Origin: Quillaja saponaria
Lineage: Eukaryota > Streptophyta > Magnoliopsida > Fabales > Quillajaceae
Assembly (NCBI GenBank): GCA_029379385.1
Contig: CM055612.1
Span: 18,600,001-18,664,000, forward strand
DNA: 64,000 nucleotides
Direction: 5' to 3'
The notes beneath the pieces were generated by a model. It did no database searches. It saw only the letters and a list, made by a program, of their open reading frames with translations, and was not told the DNA's origin. This document shows, piece after piece, positions 25,721 through 39,148 of the stretch; position 1 is the first letter of the stretch, and every line of letters starts with the position of its first letter. A program made the position numbers and the translations under genes.

Positions 25721-26870
25721 ATTGGTGTAAAGATATAATTATTTATATTTTGATGTAATATTGATTTATATATACATATTTGGCGTGGTGAACATGCTAT
25801 GCAAGTTGATAATGATATTAATAACTTTTGATTGAAAACGATAGCTTAATTTACGATTTTATTTTTCCTAATAATTGAGGTTGCTTTGTGCTTTGCCTTC
25901 TAGATTCCCACTAGATTTTTAATTAAAAAATAAAAAAGAATAATAATTTAGTTTTTGTGTTGGTAGGTAGGCACCAATAGCATTGGAAGGGTGGGACCAT
26001 TTATTCATGTCCCAGTTGCTCTAGTGGCATGGCGTGCGGCGACACGATGTAGTTGCTTGTGTTAAACGAAACAAAACTATGAGCCGTGTTAGACTGTACC
26101 TAAGTCAATCCCTACCCTTTCAAATAATTACTGTCGTTTTTAAGTTTCATTACGTAGCAAATCGTTAATTGTTTAACTGTACGTGACAAGTCGTATGAAC
26201 TTGTAGATAAGTTAAACTAATATCAATTAGACATAACAAAGATTAATTCACTCAAACTCTTAGCTAATTTGAGTCACCTTTTGACTATTTGATTTAATTT
26301 ATTCGCCAATTTTTTATGTAAGGTTTAGTTACAAAGCCAAAGTAGGTGTAAACAGTCTCATAATTTTATTTTATTTTTTTAGAAAAAAAAAACTGACTAA
26401 AGTATTCTTAATAAGTTTTTTCACAAAACTCATAGGAGAAGGATCTGTTTCGAATTCAAAGAACAAATTTTTTTTTGCAGTAAAATACTTTTTTTACAAG
26501 AAAAATTGTGAATTTTTGACCTGGAACAAGATCATCTCCAATCCATGTGGAGATCTTCAGTTTTTATTGCATTCTTGAATATTTCACAGAAGTTTCCATC
26601 ATTTAGATATGTGGCACCATAGATAAAAATGGATGCGAATCTCTCGTTCTTGAAGAATAGAAAGAGGATATGTGGATCGAGAAAAAAAAGAAAAAAGAAT
26701 CCCCATAATGTAAAGATAGGGGTTTACAAAAAAGATTTTGTCAAATGTTTTTGTTCAACAATTCTAAAGTTGTGTTTTCAGTCATTTTAATTATGCAAAT
26801 AATTATTGTATCTATTATTATTATTATTTTCATGAACAATGATGATTTAGATTAAGAATGACAATAAATA
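25721..26870. other. Intergenic DNA
   Basis: No gene, RNA or classified repeat was recognised. Confidence 0.4.
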
Positions 26871-27940
26871 ATTTAGACTTTCTCATACTTTTGGTCTTTA
26901 TTATTTAAATTTGAATTCGTTTTTGTCCTTATAGTTTCAATTGTTCCTGTTAGATCTTTTCTAGATTTAATGTGATGCAATTAGATTTTTTCTGTTTAAA
27001 TTAACACCAATATTATTGACATGGTTAACAGAAGTTAAGATAGACAACCTAAATGATATAAAATAATCATTAAAAAAATTAATATGTATAAAAAATAATT
27101 AATAAACATTTTAAAAATAATAAGAAAAAAAAAATTGATAAAAAGGAAAATTAATATTAAATATATATATAAAAATTCTCTCTCTCTCTTCCTCACTGCA
27201 CTCGTCCGCCCAAATTCTTCCATAGCCACAAAATCTGCAGGGACCTGGTCTTAGCAATTCGAGTAGCAGAAGGCTTGATGGACTATGGAGAAAGTTTGTC
27301 AACCACCAAATATAATAGAGTTTAATAAAGCAGTGCATCTTTTTTACTGATTGCCATCGTCGACTATTGTTGGTGACTCCTCTCATCAAAAGCTTTTTCA
27401 AAAGATTCAAGACTATCTCTAGTTCAAATCCTTTGGATGACTCGGTTTTCCTCATATTGATGCTTCACACAGAAAAATGTTTTCTTCCATCTCCCTCCCT
27501 ATCTAATCCAAATCGAAATTCAAAAATTTCAAATTTTAGTTTTAGATCTAGAAGTTTCTGATTTATGTCTCCAATTTCTTAGATCCAAATGTTAGCCAAC
27601 GAGATCAAAAATGCCCTTGAAGGAAAGGGTTTGATTAATTTTTTGTTTCTTCGTTGATCAAAGAAATTTCAAATTTTTTATTTGATCCAGTCACCTAGAT
27701 AGATTTGTTGTTTCTTTGTTGGTACGTGACTATTTTTGATCCGTTAAATATATCAATTGGATTGTCTATCTCATTTTTTATTAGCCACGTCACAAACATT
27801 GGTGTTAATTTAGATAGATGGACTTTAATTGCATGACATTAAACTTAGTAGGGGACCCAATTGCATCAATTGAAACTCGAGGGGCAAAAGTGAACTCAAA
27901 ATTAAATTATAGAGACTCAAAATGCAATTAAGTCAATAAT
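26871..27940. mobile_element. Long-TIR element (MULE-like), possible Pack-MULE
   Basis: The first about 190 bp (26871-27060) and last about 190 bp (27751-27940) are inverted repeats of each other. Shared blocks, left strand against complement of right, include GTTTCAATTG, TTTAATGT.ATGCAATTA, TAAATTAACACCAAT, GA.TAGACAA.C and GATATA. The enclosed 690 bp carries no transposase. It includes less AT-rich, gene-like sequence (about 27180-27560) with a 114-codon minus-strand frame (27111-27455) that I do not recognise. Long TIRs around foreign sequence are typical of Mutator-like elements. A TSD could not be defined. Confidence 0.65.
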
Positions 27941-27974
27941 TTAGGTCTAGTCACGATCTAATACATCCCATTAT

Positions 27975-28375
27975 GTTAAACCTTGGTTAGTAATGCTGTG
28001 ACTTTTTGAGAAGTATTTTACTATTCTAACTTTTTAGAGACGATTTTAAAAGTTACAGTAGTAGTATTTGATAAAATACTATAAAAACTACTCTCAATAA
28101 GTAGAAACAATAAAATTAGGATTTGTTTGATAATTTTGTAATTTTTTATATTAAAAGATAGAGTTATTATAGTTTTTAAAATTCTTAGAGTGGAAGAAAG
28201 CTTATAAAAGAAGCCCTTGAAGTGTTTTTAGAAACATCTTTTAAAGTACTTTTAAAAACTCAGATCACAAGCACTCCAACCTTTTTTTTTTACTTAACAA
28301 TAAAAAATAAAAAAAAATATTTACTTTGGCTCTTCATGAGTATAAGCACCCTCCCAAAGAGAGTTATCAAGCCAA
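27975..28375. mobile_element. MITE, family A copy 2
   Basis: Related to 19121-19540 over its whole length: GGTTAGTAATGCTGTGACTT start, CTCTCAATAAGTAGAA, and CACCCTCCCAAAGAGAGTTA near the end. Terminal inverted repeats (CTTGGTTAGTAATGCT, and CTTGGCTTGATAACTCT as the reverse complement of the right end) are imperfect. It begins about 35 bp after the MULE-like element. Confidence 0.6.
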
Positions 28376-28435
28376 GTCGAATTGTAACCAAGGTTAAAAT
28401 AATGTATCGTTTCGACTTTTCGATTCCGTAAACTA

Positions 28436-28770
28436 CCAGTGACAAAGCTAGACATGTATTATTGAGGGGGCTGAATAAAATTTTATATAAACGTATTCCA
28501 CTATAGTAATAGCAAAAAAAAAAAAAAAAAAATCACAAAAAACTCAATAACTCATAAGACAAAATAAAAATTTATAAGATACAAAAAAAAAAAAAAAAAA
28601 ATTATATATATATATATATATATAGAAGTTTTAACTAATTATTTTTAGAGGGGCCACAATATTAAATAAGACAAGAGAAAAAGGCTAAGAATTAATTTTT
28701 TATTCTAATATTAATATTTTTTTAAAATTTTAGGGGACCATGGCCATCTCTAGTGCTTCTCCCTTATAAA
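28436..28770. mobile_element. Putative MITE-like element
   Basis: Left end AGTGACAAAGCTAGACATG...GAGGGGGC and right end (reverse complement) AGGGAGAAGCACTAGAGATGG...GGTCCCC are partly inverted-repeat. The interior is AT-rich with (A)n and (TA)n tracts (28605-28623). Similar 'GGGGCCATGGCC' ends occur in dispersed plant elements. TSD not visible. Confidence 0.35.
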
Positions 28771-29414
28771 CTACTGAGATGAAACACCATAACAGTACCA
28801 AAATTCATCTGTTTCCACCAATTCAAGCTCGTATTCTTCAATTTCAACCGATCAAGGTGTACCGTCGATTTTTTGAGCTAATATTGACATGTGAACCAAT
28901 GATAGATCTAGGAAGCCATGGCTGGGTGCAATACCAAGCTGTTGGAGAAGACAAACAAACCGTATCGTCTCATTTTTATTGTTTTCTTAGGCTTTTGTTT
29001 TTTTATTCTTTTCTATGTGCTTGTTGGGTTTTGGTTGACCCAATCTCATTCAAGCCCAAGTAATCCTAAATTTAAACAAGTCTAAAACAATGCCTATATT
29101 AGAAAAGATTATTTAAAAATCAAATAAAATATTTTAAAAGAATGAATTTATTATATTTTTCTTTACTAATAATTGTTTTTTTTTTTTTTTACATAAATAT
29201 GTAATATTCATATGAAAGATATATTCACAAACATTAAATATAATTAATTAGTCATAATGTGTTTATATTCATTTAAAATAATATATAAGTATGTAACATT
29301 CATTTTGAAAGGTAACTAAAAAAATTTACCTTTTTCAATATATTTTCGATACATATTCAATAAATTTTTTATTCCAAAAAGATGGATGCACTAATTCAAA
29401 ATGATATTTTGTCC
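28771..29414. other. Intergenic DNA left of the LINE nest
   Basis: A 94-codon frame at 28779-29063 has no recognisable homology and ends in a hydrophobic tail; I do not call it a gene. The remainder is AT-rich. Confidence 0.4.
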
Positions 29415-30377
29415 TTATTTTTTATTTTTTGGTAGAAGAGGAAAAACAAGAAAATGAAAACACAAAACTAAACTGGAGCTATAGCAATCTTACATTGCCA
29501 AGCAATCCCAACATTATTTGCTTGAAGTAAAAGGTGGATCGAAGACGGGGCATGGATCCAATCGATGACTTCCTCTTGCTGGTCAAGAGTTAAATTAGCT
29601 TGATGATCTATTGCTCTATTTCCTTCTCAGTGAACATGAACCAAACGGACCTCCCAATCAAGGGCTACGAGGCGTCTAATATCATGAATGAGAGGACCAT
29701 GTACATTAGGTTGCAGTCTTCCTACTTGACTAGCTGGATAATTAAGAAAGAATCCACTTCTGCAAGGACCTTACGAAACCCTCTGTTCTAAGTAGATAGG
29801 AGACCTAGCCTTAGAGCCTACAATTTGGCTTTAACGGAACAACCCCAACCTAACTTCTTACCAAACCCAAAAATCCAATTACCTTTACAATCCCGAAGAA
29901 CTCCTGTAGCTAAAGCAAAACATAGATTCCTTCTAGTGGCTCTATTTGTGTTGACTTTAATCCAACTGCCAAGAGGGGCAGTCTAGTTAATTCAAGAAAA
30001 GGAAGCTTCTTTGGTAGGAGAAAGCAACTTGAAAGACTTCTCTGCCACCACAAACTCATATTTAATTTGATTCTCGGGAGAATGGGGCCAATGGGAATTA
30101 TCATGAAAAATATCCATATTTCTCCATTTCCACAAATGCCAACACGTCACACCAAAAATAAGAGATCGTCCTGAGTTTTTTATGTGAACTCTAATGTTAT
30201 CTAAGAACCAATTCTCAAAAGAATACGTAAAGAAGTTCTCACCCATACCTTCATAGTGCAATAACATCTAAGCGTGTTGGGCTTTAAGGCAGTCCCTAAG
30301 AACATGGAGGATTGTCTCAGTGGTCAGCTGGAAACTATCACAAGCAAGGCTTACAGTGAGGAAGGACGATGTCTGAC
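29415..30377 (-). mobile_element. LINE 3' part (zf-RVT end, RNase H, A-rich tail), inverted relative to its body
   Basis: Read on the minus strand from 30377: VRHR, then (after a one-base frame slip) LTVSLACDSFQ and ETILHVLRDCLKAQ of the zinc-binding RVT region. GVTCWHLWKWRN follows, then an RNase H domain (WIKVNT, GVLRDCKGNWIFGFGKKLG, FRKVLAEVDS) and the REGNRAIDHQAN block. The fragment ends in an A-rich tail (complement of 29415-29430). Several stops are present. Its first bases match the coding position where the plus-strand LINE body breaks off at 53906. Confidence 0.85.
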
Positions 30378-32112
30378 GGTGGAGGAGGTTGACATTCTCA
30401 GAAGGAGCAACAAGAAGGTAAAACATGGGATTTCAAAAAGTTCTACATTAGCAAGGGAGGGTAACTTTGGACTTGGCGAGCCAAAATGTAAATTGTCCTA
30501 CCTGTACAGGGTAGTGGACGGTGAAGCCATAAAACAAGAGGAGAGGAGGGATAATGGGGAACAAGACAAGGCTTTAGATGTAGATGATGGTAATTGGGAT
30601 GAGGATAGGGTAGAAGAATATATAGACTATGTACCAACTATTAGGTTATCAAATGAAGAGGAAAATGTTATCAGAAAAACTTGGAGGCACTCTATCATCA
30701 TTAAGCTACTTGGACGCTTAGTTGGGTACAACTTATTGAGTAAGAAGCTCCAGCAGATGTACAAACTGACAGGATTAATGGAAATAATCGATGTAGGGAA
30801 CAATTATTATGTGGTAGGATTCTCTAGGAAGGAAGATAGAGTAGTGGCTTTGGGCCTGGATGATAATGGATCACTATCTCACAGTACAAAACTGGAGGCT
30901 AAATTTTGATCCGTATGGAGCTGTTCTTGATAAGGTGCATGCCTGAGTTAGTTTTCCAGGATTCCCTCTAGAGTGTTTTGGTAAAAGTTTCTTATGGAGA
31001 CTTGAGAACAAGATAGGTAAAGCCATTTCAATTGATAAGACCACCTTTTAGGCCAATCGAGGTCCACTCGCATGGATGTGTGTGGAGATAGAACTTAGGC
31101 AGCCTCTGGTATCGAAGTTCAGTTTTAAAGGCCAACTAAGGAAGATTGAATATGAAGGAATGCATCATTTCTATTTTGAATGTAGGAAGTATGGGCATGT
31201 AATAAGTAATTGCAGAAAGATGGTGGATGACCAAAGGGATGTCTAGGAGATTGGGAGTAATCCTAGATTAAATCCAGGAGTTCTTAAGCAATTTGGCAAG
31301 ATTGGGTTTCGCCCATGGATGGTGAAGCAAAGATCTAGCTGAGCCGCCAAAATACAAATAAGGACGCTAAAGATGGCGGTGGAAGGGTTGCAGACCTCTA
31401 GAATAGTGGCCGTGAAAAATGGAATACTGGTTTTGAAGGAACGAGATTTGTAGCGTTAGATGTTGAAGCTGATTGATTAAGTCAATATGTAGTTAATGCT
31501 GATAAGCTAAATTTTAGAAACCAAAGTCAACATTTGCATAGGAACAGAGGGCCATATGGCGATAATCATGCTAAAAAAAAAACCAATTTGGTCACATGGA
31601 ATAATAACAATTGGAAAATGGACTCTCTTGAAGCTACTATTGGGGACTTTGTGGAAGGAATCAAGGAGGGGGCAAATAAAGGAATAAAGAGGATTTTTAT
31701 AAACAGGAATAATAAAGAGGATGGAAATAAGGACAGAAAGGAGAATTTGTTACCTTTATGTGATAGTATAAGTGGTGGGTCTTAAGGGTTCATTTTTGGA
31801 CAAAGGAATTACCAAGGGGAAATTAGTGGAGAAAAGGGCTTACATGGGCCCATAGCCCATAGGGGATAATCTAAATGGAGTCATCATTGAAGTTGGTGAT
31901 GGAATGGCTCTTGAAAGTCTAAATGGAGGAAATGCCATGCCTAATCCACCTACACCGCCGCATGGAGATGAGAACCGTGAAGGAGGTAAGGATATGGAGT
32001 CTATATTTGAAGAGACTCAAAATGAATCTGAAGAGGAGGTACGAGGTAAAGAAGGGCCTAGAGAAATGATGGTTGCTCTGGACCATAACTCTAATAGTTT
32101 ATGATATGAAAC
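30378..32112 (+). mobile_element. LINE body segment 1: ORF1 (gag-like)
   Basis: Starts within the ORF1 N-terminus (VEEVDILRRSNKKVK). A DUF4283-type region follows (TWRHSIIIKLLGR, NNYYVVGFSRKED, then in other frames NWRLNFDPYGA and WVSFPGFPLECF), and a CCHC-type zinc knuckle near 31170-31215 (FECRKYGHVISNCRKM). A low-complexity acidic tail ends near 32104. Open to 30909, then broken by frameshifts and stops. ORF1 proteins of plant LINEs bind the element RNA. Interrupted at 32112 by hAT copy 1. Confidence 0.85.
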
Positions 32113-35100
32113 TAAGGGACAAAGTTTCATTTCAACAAGCTCGGAAACAAAAACGATTTGGGAAATAGTATGGAAACGGCGTGGAAATGCTAATTTTTTA
32201 AGAAATACTTGGAAACATATAATAAAACATATATTATAGTAATTGCAAGTATCTAACATGAATAATTTAGTATATAGAGTACTAATACATACATATCAAA
32301 GTAAAATCATAACACAAACATAATAATTCAAGAAAAATATTAAATTACAATCATATCAAACCAGCTGTAAAGTGTCTAGCAGGTGCATATCCAGAATATT
32401 AAAATTATCTCAGAGAAAATTGATAATATTGTTTAACATAGCAACAATACTGATCATAACTAATGTGATGACAAATATGTCTCATATTCTCTCACATATT
32501 TATGAAAATCTTCAACATTATATCCAAAATTCTGAAGTTTGTGTAGTAAAATAACAAAACTGAGAAAATGATGATTGTGTATCATATCCAAAAGATGCAT
32601 TATAGCCATAATTAGAGGATAATGAACCATAATTGAAATTAGAAGCATTATATCCAGATGGTTGAGACCCATATCCATAACTAGAACTATAAGTGGAGAA
32701 TCATCTATATGCATGTTAGTTCCATCCAAATGAAATAAGGAAAAGTCTAAAGTCTAAAGTCAAACTTTCAGCATCCACAATCATTGTATCTCCATCATCT
32801 TGCATTTGACTTTCATTATTTTTTTCTCCTTCGACCATAACGCTTTTCATTTTCACATAATGGTCAATATCTATGATCAGTATCTTGAGTACAATAATTA
32901 AATCGTTACTCTTTAGTAAATAATACTTCATCTGAACTTTCACCTATGTTGCATTGTCCTCCATCTCCTTCATTATTTCCTCCATCTTCAGTATCAACAG
33001 ATATGTTCTAGGAACAATGCTAAGATCATCTCATTAAATTTTCAAACTCTTCATCATCAGCTATTTTTGTTCTTTTTGTTTGCATTCTCATACCATGTGC
33101 TTGTGAGTGATTTTATGTGTCTGACCAACGATTAGCAAAAGTGGCTAAATAAGTATTTGGTCTAGTTAGTTAGCCATGACCATCAAATTCATCCAATAAT
33201 ATATCTCTAGGATCATTTAACCTTTCATAAAGACCTTCATTATCTTCAAACACAGTGGTTAAATCTATTGTTTTGAAATCAACATTTTTCCAAGTTTTCC
33301 CTTTCATAATATGCTTTAATTTCAACCTCATGTTGTATTGTGCATAAATAAGTTTCTCTAGTTTTTCATAGTTAAGTCGGTTACGTACTTTTGTATAAAT
33401 AAGAGCAAATGTACTCCAATTTCTTTCATACCCACTAGATGAACTTGTCTGTGACAATATTTTTAATGCAATCTTTCTCAAATTTAGAGCATCCGTTCCA
33501 TACAAAAACTACTATTCAGCTGTGAAAAATATATTACAATTATACCATTAACTAAAAATTGTATTAATGAAATAAAGTTATTAAATAAGATCAAGTTACC
33601 TGGATCTATTTTTTCTCTTCCTAATAGCTAATCAACTTGAAAACCCATGCATGGCCTCTCAAATTTTTTTTAACAAATAGATTGTTAATTCTCAATAGCA
33701 ACAAGTATATATAAAATTCAATATTGTTGAACATTTCTTATTACCTTTGCTAGTACACGAGAAGTTATTGTACTGCTTGGTTCAATTCTATTAACCACAT
33801 CTTTAAGTGCATTTATCAACTCTAGTTGATCCTAATATTTTCACTATATTGATATGAGGGATTCAAGTAATATTCTATTTTGTTTTACAAAAATAAAAAT
33901 ATAACACAAGTTAGATGTATGTTTAGAATATTATGTCATAAGCAAAATCATACATAACTAAAATACATATATTCATTACTTACCTGCTATATAAATACGA
34001 GATATTATATGCTTCTGACAACGTTCATCAATGACATTAATATACTTTTTATAAGAATTTGGGACAATTTCTTGTATTTGTTCCTTTGCTTTGACCATTG
34101 TTGCAAATACATATGACATAGTTATTAATTTCTCCAAATCAACCTTTCTCAATACTTTTGCAATTGAAGTATGTACACTAACAATTTTTTTAGCTCTTTC
34201 CCAGAACTTAAAATCTATAAGAGTTTGGTGAACTTTCTTCCCAGTTAGATCCTTACTAGATGCATTCATTGCCCATTCATCTAAAGTCATCATTCTTTGT
34301 TAGCCATTTTTATGTTGTAGAAAACTTTCAAGAGCAATATAATTTGTGACAAATCTTGTTTGAGCTGGCCGTATCAATTCACTTACGTAATGTTGCCTCA
34401 ACAAATGAAGAATTTTTCCATGGTTGTAAATGAAATTTGTACACTTCTTTGCTTGCTCTAGAATAGGTGAAACACTTTTGAATTTCATAAAGTTGTGTAA
34501 TACCAAATCAAGAGAATATGCAGCACACAATGTCCAATATAAATGTGGTCTTCTATCCATCAATAACTCTACAACTCTTTTGTATGAAAATTAATTGTCT
34601 GTGATGATTTGAACTACATATTTTTCACCAATCTCTTGAACAATCGCATCCATCAACTGAAAAAAATAATTAGCATCCTTGTCAATCTCCATTGTATTTA
34701 CTGATTTGTGAAAAACTGTCTTTCCATCCCAATAAATTAAAAAGTTTGTTATTGACAAAAATGTTATAGATGTCCATCCATCACACATTAGAGTCACTCT
34801 ATAAACCTCTTATTTCTTTTTAAATTAATCAATGTATTCCTTCAATTCCTCTATCTCATCCTTCAAAATAAGACTATCAATTTCATAAGGAGTAGACCCT
34901 TTAACTCCAACCCCTGCATGTGCAATTTCATCAATCATACACTGATAATATGGCCCTTATGCTTTGTTTGGAGTAATATTTTGATAAATAAAGAACTTTC
35001 CAATAGCATACTTTGCTGACTTTGCCCACTTTTTTGGATTTCACATGTTTTTCAACTTTTGTTAGTAAACATCTTGTTGCCTATGTATGCTCTGATCCAT

Positions 35101-36683
35101 CTTTTCTCTACTTGGGCCTTTTTCTCTCCTAGTAAACTTTCTAAAAACTTCTTTCACACTCTGAGTGCGAGTTAGATTTCAATTTCGTGTAGGCTCCAAC
35201 CTTGGACGTGGAACTTGCCTATATCCATGTATATATATATATCATGTATTAATAAATTCGTTGCATATTGAAGATCTTGTCTTTCCTATATGCTCATCTC
35301 ATCATCTGTGTCATCAATATCTTCTTCTCTAATCCCCACTCTCCTCCTTGTCCCACTCATTAAATTTTCTCTTATCTCACCTCTTACTTCTTTTATTTTT
35401 TTCATTCTCTTGTTTCTTCTCTCCCAAGTGTAGTCTCACTTGTTTAGAAATTTTCACAAGACATTTCTCACACTTTGCCACATTTGGATAACCTCCGGCT
35501 AAATGTTGTTTGTCTCTAGCAATACCTTCTCCCCTAATTTGCTTTTCACAAAAATTAAAAATTACTTGTTGACAATTATCACCTATTCTTTCAAAATACA
35601 ACATCCAATTTCATCAGCCTTTTTTGTTTTGGGATTGTGGCTCTTCAATTGCCAGTTTTTTACCTTTTGAAGAAGAATAAGCCATGTTTTATTTTTAACT
35701 GCAAAAATATAAAACATGTAACCTAAATAAATTATACTAAGAGAAAATTTAAATAAATTAAATTGATAGAAAAAAATAATTGAAAAAAAAATGTATTTTC
35801 TAATTAAGTCATATTAACTAATATTGTAGGATAATGAACTTAAAAATTATTTTCTAAATAATTCATATCTATTAATGTTCTAAGTTAATGAACATATATA
35901 AATAATTTATATTTATTGTTTTTTTCACTATTTTAAAAATTAAACTAACTTTTAAAAAAAATCTCATTTTTTGTGATATCTAGAAATAAATACTAATAAT
36001 TTAAATTTTAAATAAATTAAATAATAGAAAAAATAGATAATTTTAAAATTAAAAAAAAAACCTAATTAATTCATATTTATTGATCTCATAGATTAATGAC
36101 ATAAAAATTATTTTCTAACTTATTCATATTTACAAATATTCCAAGTTAATAAACATATATAAATAATTTGTTAAATTTTTTCACTATTTCAACAACTAAA
36201 CTAACTTTAAAATAAAACACTCAATATATATGTTGATATATATTTGATTTTATTGTCAAAACAAGAAGGAAAAAAAAGAGTAAAAAACTAATTAACAAGT
36301 TATATTAAACTATAATTATTATATTATATTAAATATACAAAAAGTTATATACATGTTTAAGGGCTAAGCCCAGCCTAATATACTAATTACTAAAATAGAA
36401 AAAAAAAAAAAATACACACTTAGACCGTGCGAGACTCTTCTCGAGTCTCTGCAATTGCAACTCTTTCTGTCTGGTGTTTGCAACTCTCTCTTCTTCAACT
36501 TCTAAGTCTTTAACTCTACTGCTTTACACTCAGTCATAGATCAATTTTAGCTCATGCAAGAGAATTAAGAGTCTTCTCTCACTCTTGCAAGAGAGCTCAG
36601 CTTTGATGAGTGAAGAGATCTGTTATTCCATCCTCTTCTTCAAATCCAGATAAGTTTTTCTTTTCCTTCAATTATTTAGCACG

Positions 36684-36714
<31 letters not shown>

Positions 36715-36909
36715 GTCTGCTTTTGCTTTTGTTTCCCCTTTTTGTACCCACATGTGTGTCGATCAGGTTCGGTTAGAAAAGGTGGAATCGACTCTATTAT
36801 CACTAAAACTACAAGCTTTCGTTTCTGTATATGTGATTCGTTTTCATGTGTGTGGAAACCAAATATATTTGCTCGTTTCAAGCCAAACGACACCATTTTT
36901 CGTTCCTTG
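32113..36909 (-). mobile_element. hAT transposon copy 1
   Basis: 4,797 bp. Left end TAAGGGAC and right end GTTCCTTG (reverse complement CAAGGAAC) are short TIRs. Flanks 32105-32112 (TATGAAAC) and 36910-36917 (GATGAAAC) match at 7 of 8 positions, fitting an 8-bp hAT TSD. It encodes a broken transposase on the minus strand. It is homologous end to end with copy 2 at 39149-43456. T26 homopolymer at 36684-36709. Confidence 0.85.
32351..35685 (-). pseudogene. hAT transposase (BED finger, DUF659, hAT dimerisation domain), broken
   Basis: ATG at 35685 (MAYSSSKGKK). Order on the minus strand is: BED-type finger region around 35450-35600 (NFCEKQIRGEG, KQHLAGGYPNVAKC), whose first Cys is replaced by Phe; DUF659 region 34797-34590 (LMCDGWTSITF, QIITDN) carrying the DDE-type Asp residues; transposase core 34563-33976 (DRRPHLYWT, CTNFIYNHGK); and hAT C-terminal dimerisation block 33505-33170 (SQTSSSSGYERNWSTF). 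An acidic, Tyr-rich tail follows and ends at the TGA at 32351. Stops and frame changes occur throughout, including directly after ITDN, so it is inactive. Confidence 0.85.
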
Positions 36910-39148
36910 GATGAAACTGAATATACTGGCTTGGACTGTTGAACCAATAAGCTCCAGTGAGGAGTATGTTGAGATTAGTCTAAATAATGATCATGGTGAC
37001 ATCGTTATGGGAGCAGTGGATGGAAGAGCTTTGAGTTTGATTGGTTTAAACTAGTAAGTAACTTCAATATCTTTCATTTATTTATTTGTGCGAATTTTAT
37101 CTTGGAATTGTCATGAAGTGGTAAGTGTGAAATTAACCAGAGTTATGAAGACCTTGATTAATGTTCATAGGCCAGAGATTGTAATGATTCTTGAACCCAG
37201 AATTAGTGGGGGAAAAGCCAAATAAGTAATCAAGAAGTTACGATTTGGGAGCAGCCATATTGAGGAAGCAGGGGGTTACTTGGGGGGGGGGGGCATATGG
37301 ATTTTATGGAACCAAAATCAATTCTCCTTACAAGTTGATTAAAAGCACCCTCAATTTACTCATTATCTGATCACAGAAAGCAGCTTAGTTAAATTGTTTC
37401 TCACATCCATTTATGCTAGCCCTAGGCTAGACACCAGGAAAGAGTGTTGGCACGAAATTTAGAATCTTTCCAGAGGTTTAAATGATGCATGGTGCATAAT
37501 AGGAGACTTTAATGAGATTGTTAGCAACACTGAAAAGAAAGGGAAATTGCTAACAATAATTCTTGGTATAATCAGTTTAGTAGCTGGATTACTAGTTGTC
37601 AACTAATTGATATTGGAGCTCAGGGGCCCAGATTCACATGGAAAGTAGCTAAATGAAGGAATTATGGAGGGTTTACAAGAGATTGGATCGAGGCCTAGCT
37701 AACTCCAATTGGGAGAGGAAATTCACTCAAGCAAGTATCATAGTACTCCCTAGGATCAAATCTGATCATAATTCGTTACTGCTGGATATGTTGGGTTTTT
37801 ATCATTCGTCCAAAAGAAAGCTCTTTAGGTTTGAAGCCATATGGGTTCTCCATAATGACTTTGAAAGCTTCATGCTCAACTACTAAAAGGAGGGCAATGA
37901 TCTAATCTGTAACTTGAAAGAGATTATTAGCCCTTTGCAATGTTGGAATAAAGAAGTTTTCGAGCACCTTTTCAAAAGGAAAGGAAGGCTTCTAGCTCTA
38001 CTTAAGGGCATACAAATGGAGTTAGAAAAAGGTAGTTTCCATTCTATCCATCACAAACTGGAAGAAGAAATCCATCAAGAACTTTTGGATCTTTTACAAC
38101 AAAAAAATCCTTTGGTTTCAAAAAGCTAGAAGTAAATGGCTTTTTAATAGAGACCGCAACACTAATTTCTTCCATACTACTCCTCTCAGGCATCGACGAA
38201 ACAAAGTGGTTATGCTCCAAAATTACATGGGTGAGTGGATTAAGGATGCTCAAGATTTGGAAAATATAGCCATCAATTATTATAAAAATTTGTTTCATGA
38301 AGATAATGCCGCTCGGGGTACGCTAGTCACTGAAAGTGAATTTCCTCACATTAGCAAGGAAAATAGCCTTAAACTTGTGAAACCAGTAAGTTTAGATGAA
38401 GTTAAACAAGCCCTATTTGCAATGCACCCTTTCAAGGCTCCTAGTCCTTATAGCTTTCAAGCGGTTTTCTTTCAATCTCAGTGGAATTTGGTAGGTAATT
38501 CTCCTTATCATTTGATTCAAGATTGCTTATCAAAGCCAGTGTTGGTGAGTAAAACCAATTCCACTTTCATTACTGTTATTCCTAACGTTGATTAACCGGC
38601 CAATATGAAGCAGTTCAGACCTATCAATCTCTGTAATATTACTTATAAGATTCTCCCTAAGATTTTGGTTTCTCATCTAAAAAAGCTCTTACCTAGTCCA
38701 GTGGCAACTAATCAAGTAAGCGTTGTTCCAAACAAGAAGATTCAGGATAACATAATTGTCACTCACGAACTTCCTCACTCTATGAGACTCATGAAAGGTA
38801 AGAAATAGTTTATGGCAATGAAGATTGATCTTGAAAAGGCGTATGATAGTTTGAACTGGTCCTTTATTCGGGAAACTTTGGTGCTTATTGGGTTTGTAGT
38901 ACACTTTGTCAATCTTGTAATGGAATATGTTCGTTCAACAACATTCCAAGTTCTTTGGAATGAGCAAATCATTGATTCTCTTAAACCGAGTACAAGGATA
39001 AGACAAGGAGATCCCCTGTCCTTTTAAATTTTTGTTTTTTGCATGGAATGACTAGGGCATTTGATTGTAAACAAGGTTAAGGTAGTGCTTTGGAGAGCCA
39101 TGAAGATTAGTTGTGAAGGTCCTAGTGTCTCCCACTTGATATTTGCAG
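36910..39148 (+). mobile_element. LINE body segment 2: endonuclease and N-terminal reverse transcriptase
   Basis: After the ORF1-ORF2 spacer, ORF2 begins near 37092 with ILSWNCHE (the SWNC start of AP-type endonucleases). Landmarks are GDFNEI near 37508 and SDHNSLLLD near 37757. RT blocks follow: HPFKAPSPYSFQAVFFQ (38421), KQFRPINLCNITYKILPKILVSHL (38608), DLEKAYDSLNW (38827) and RQGDPLSF (39003). The segment breaks inside the FADD catalytic box at 39148. The endonuclease part is badly broken; the RT part has few lesions. A 12-G homopolymer lies at 37282-37293. Confidence 0.9.
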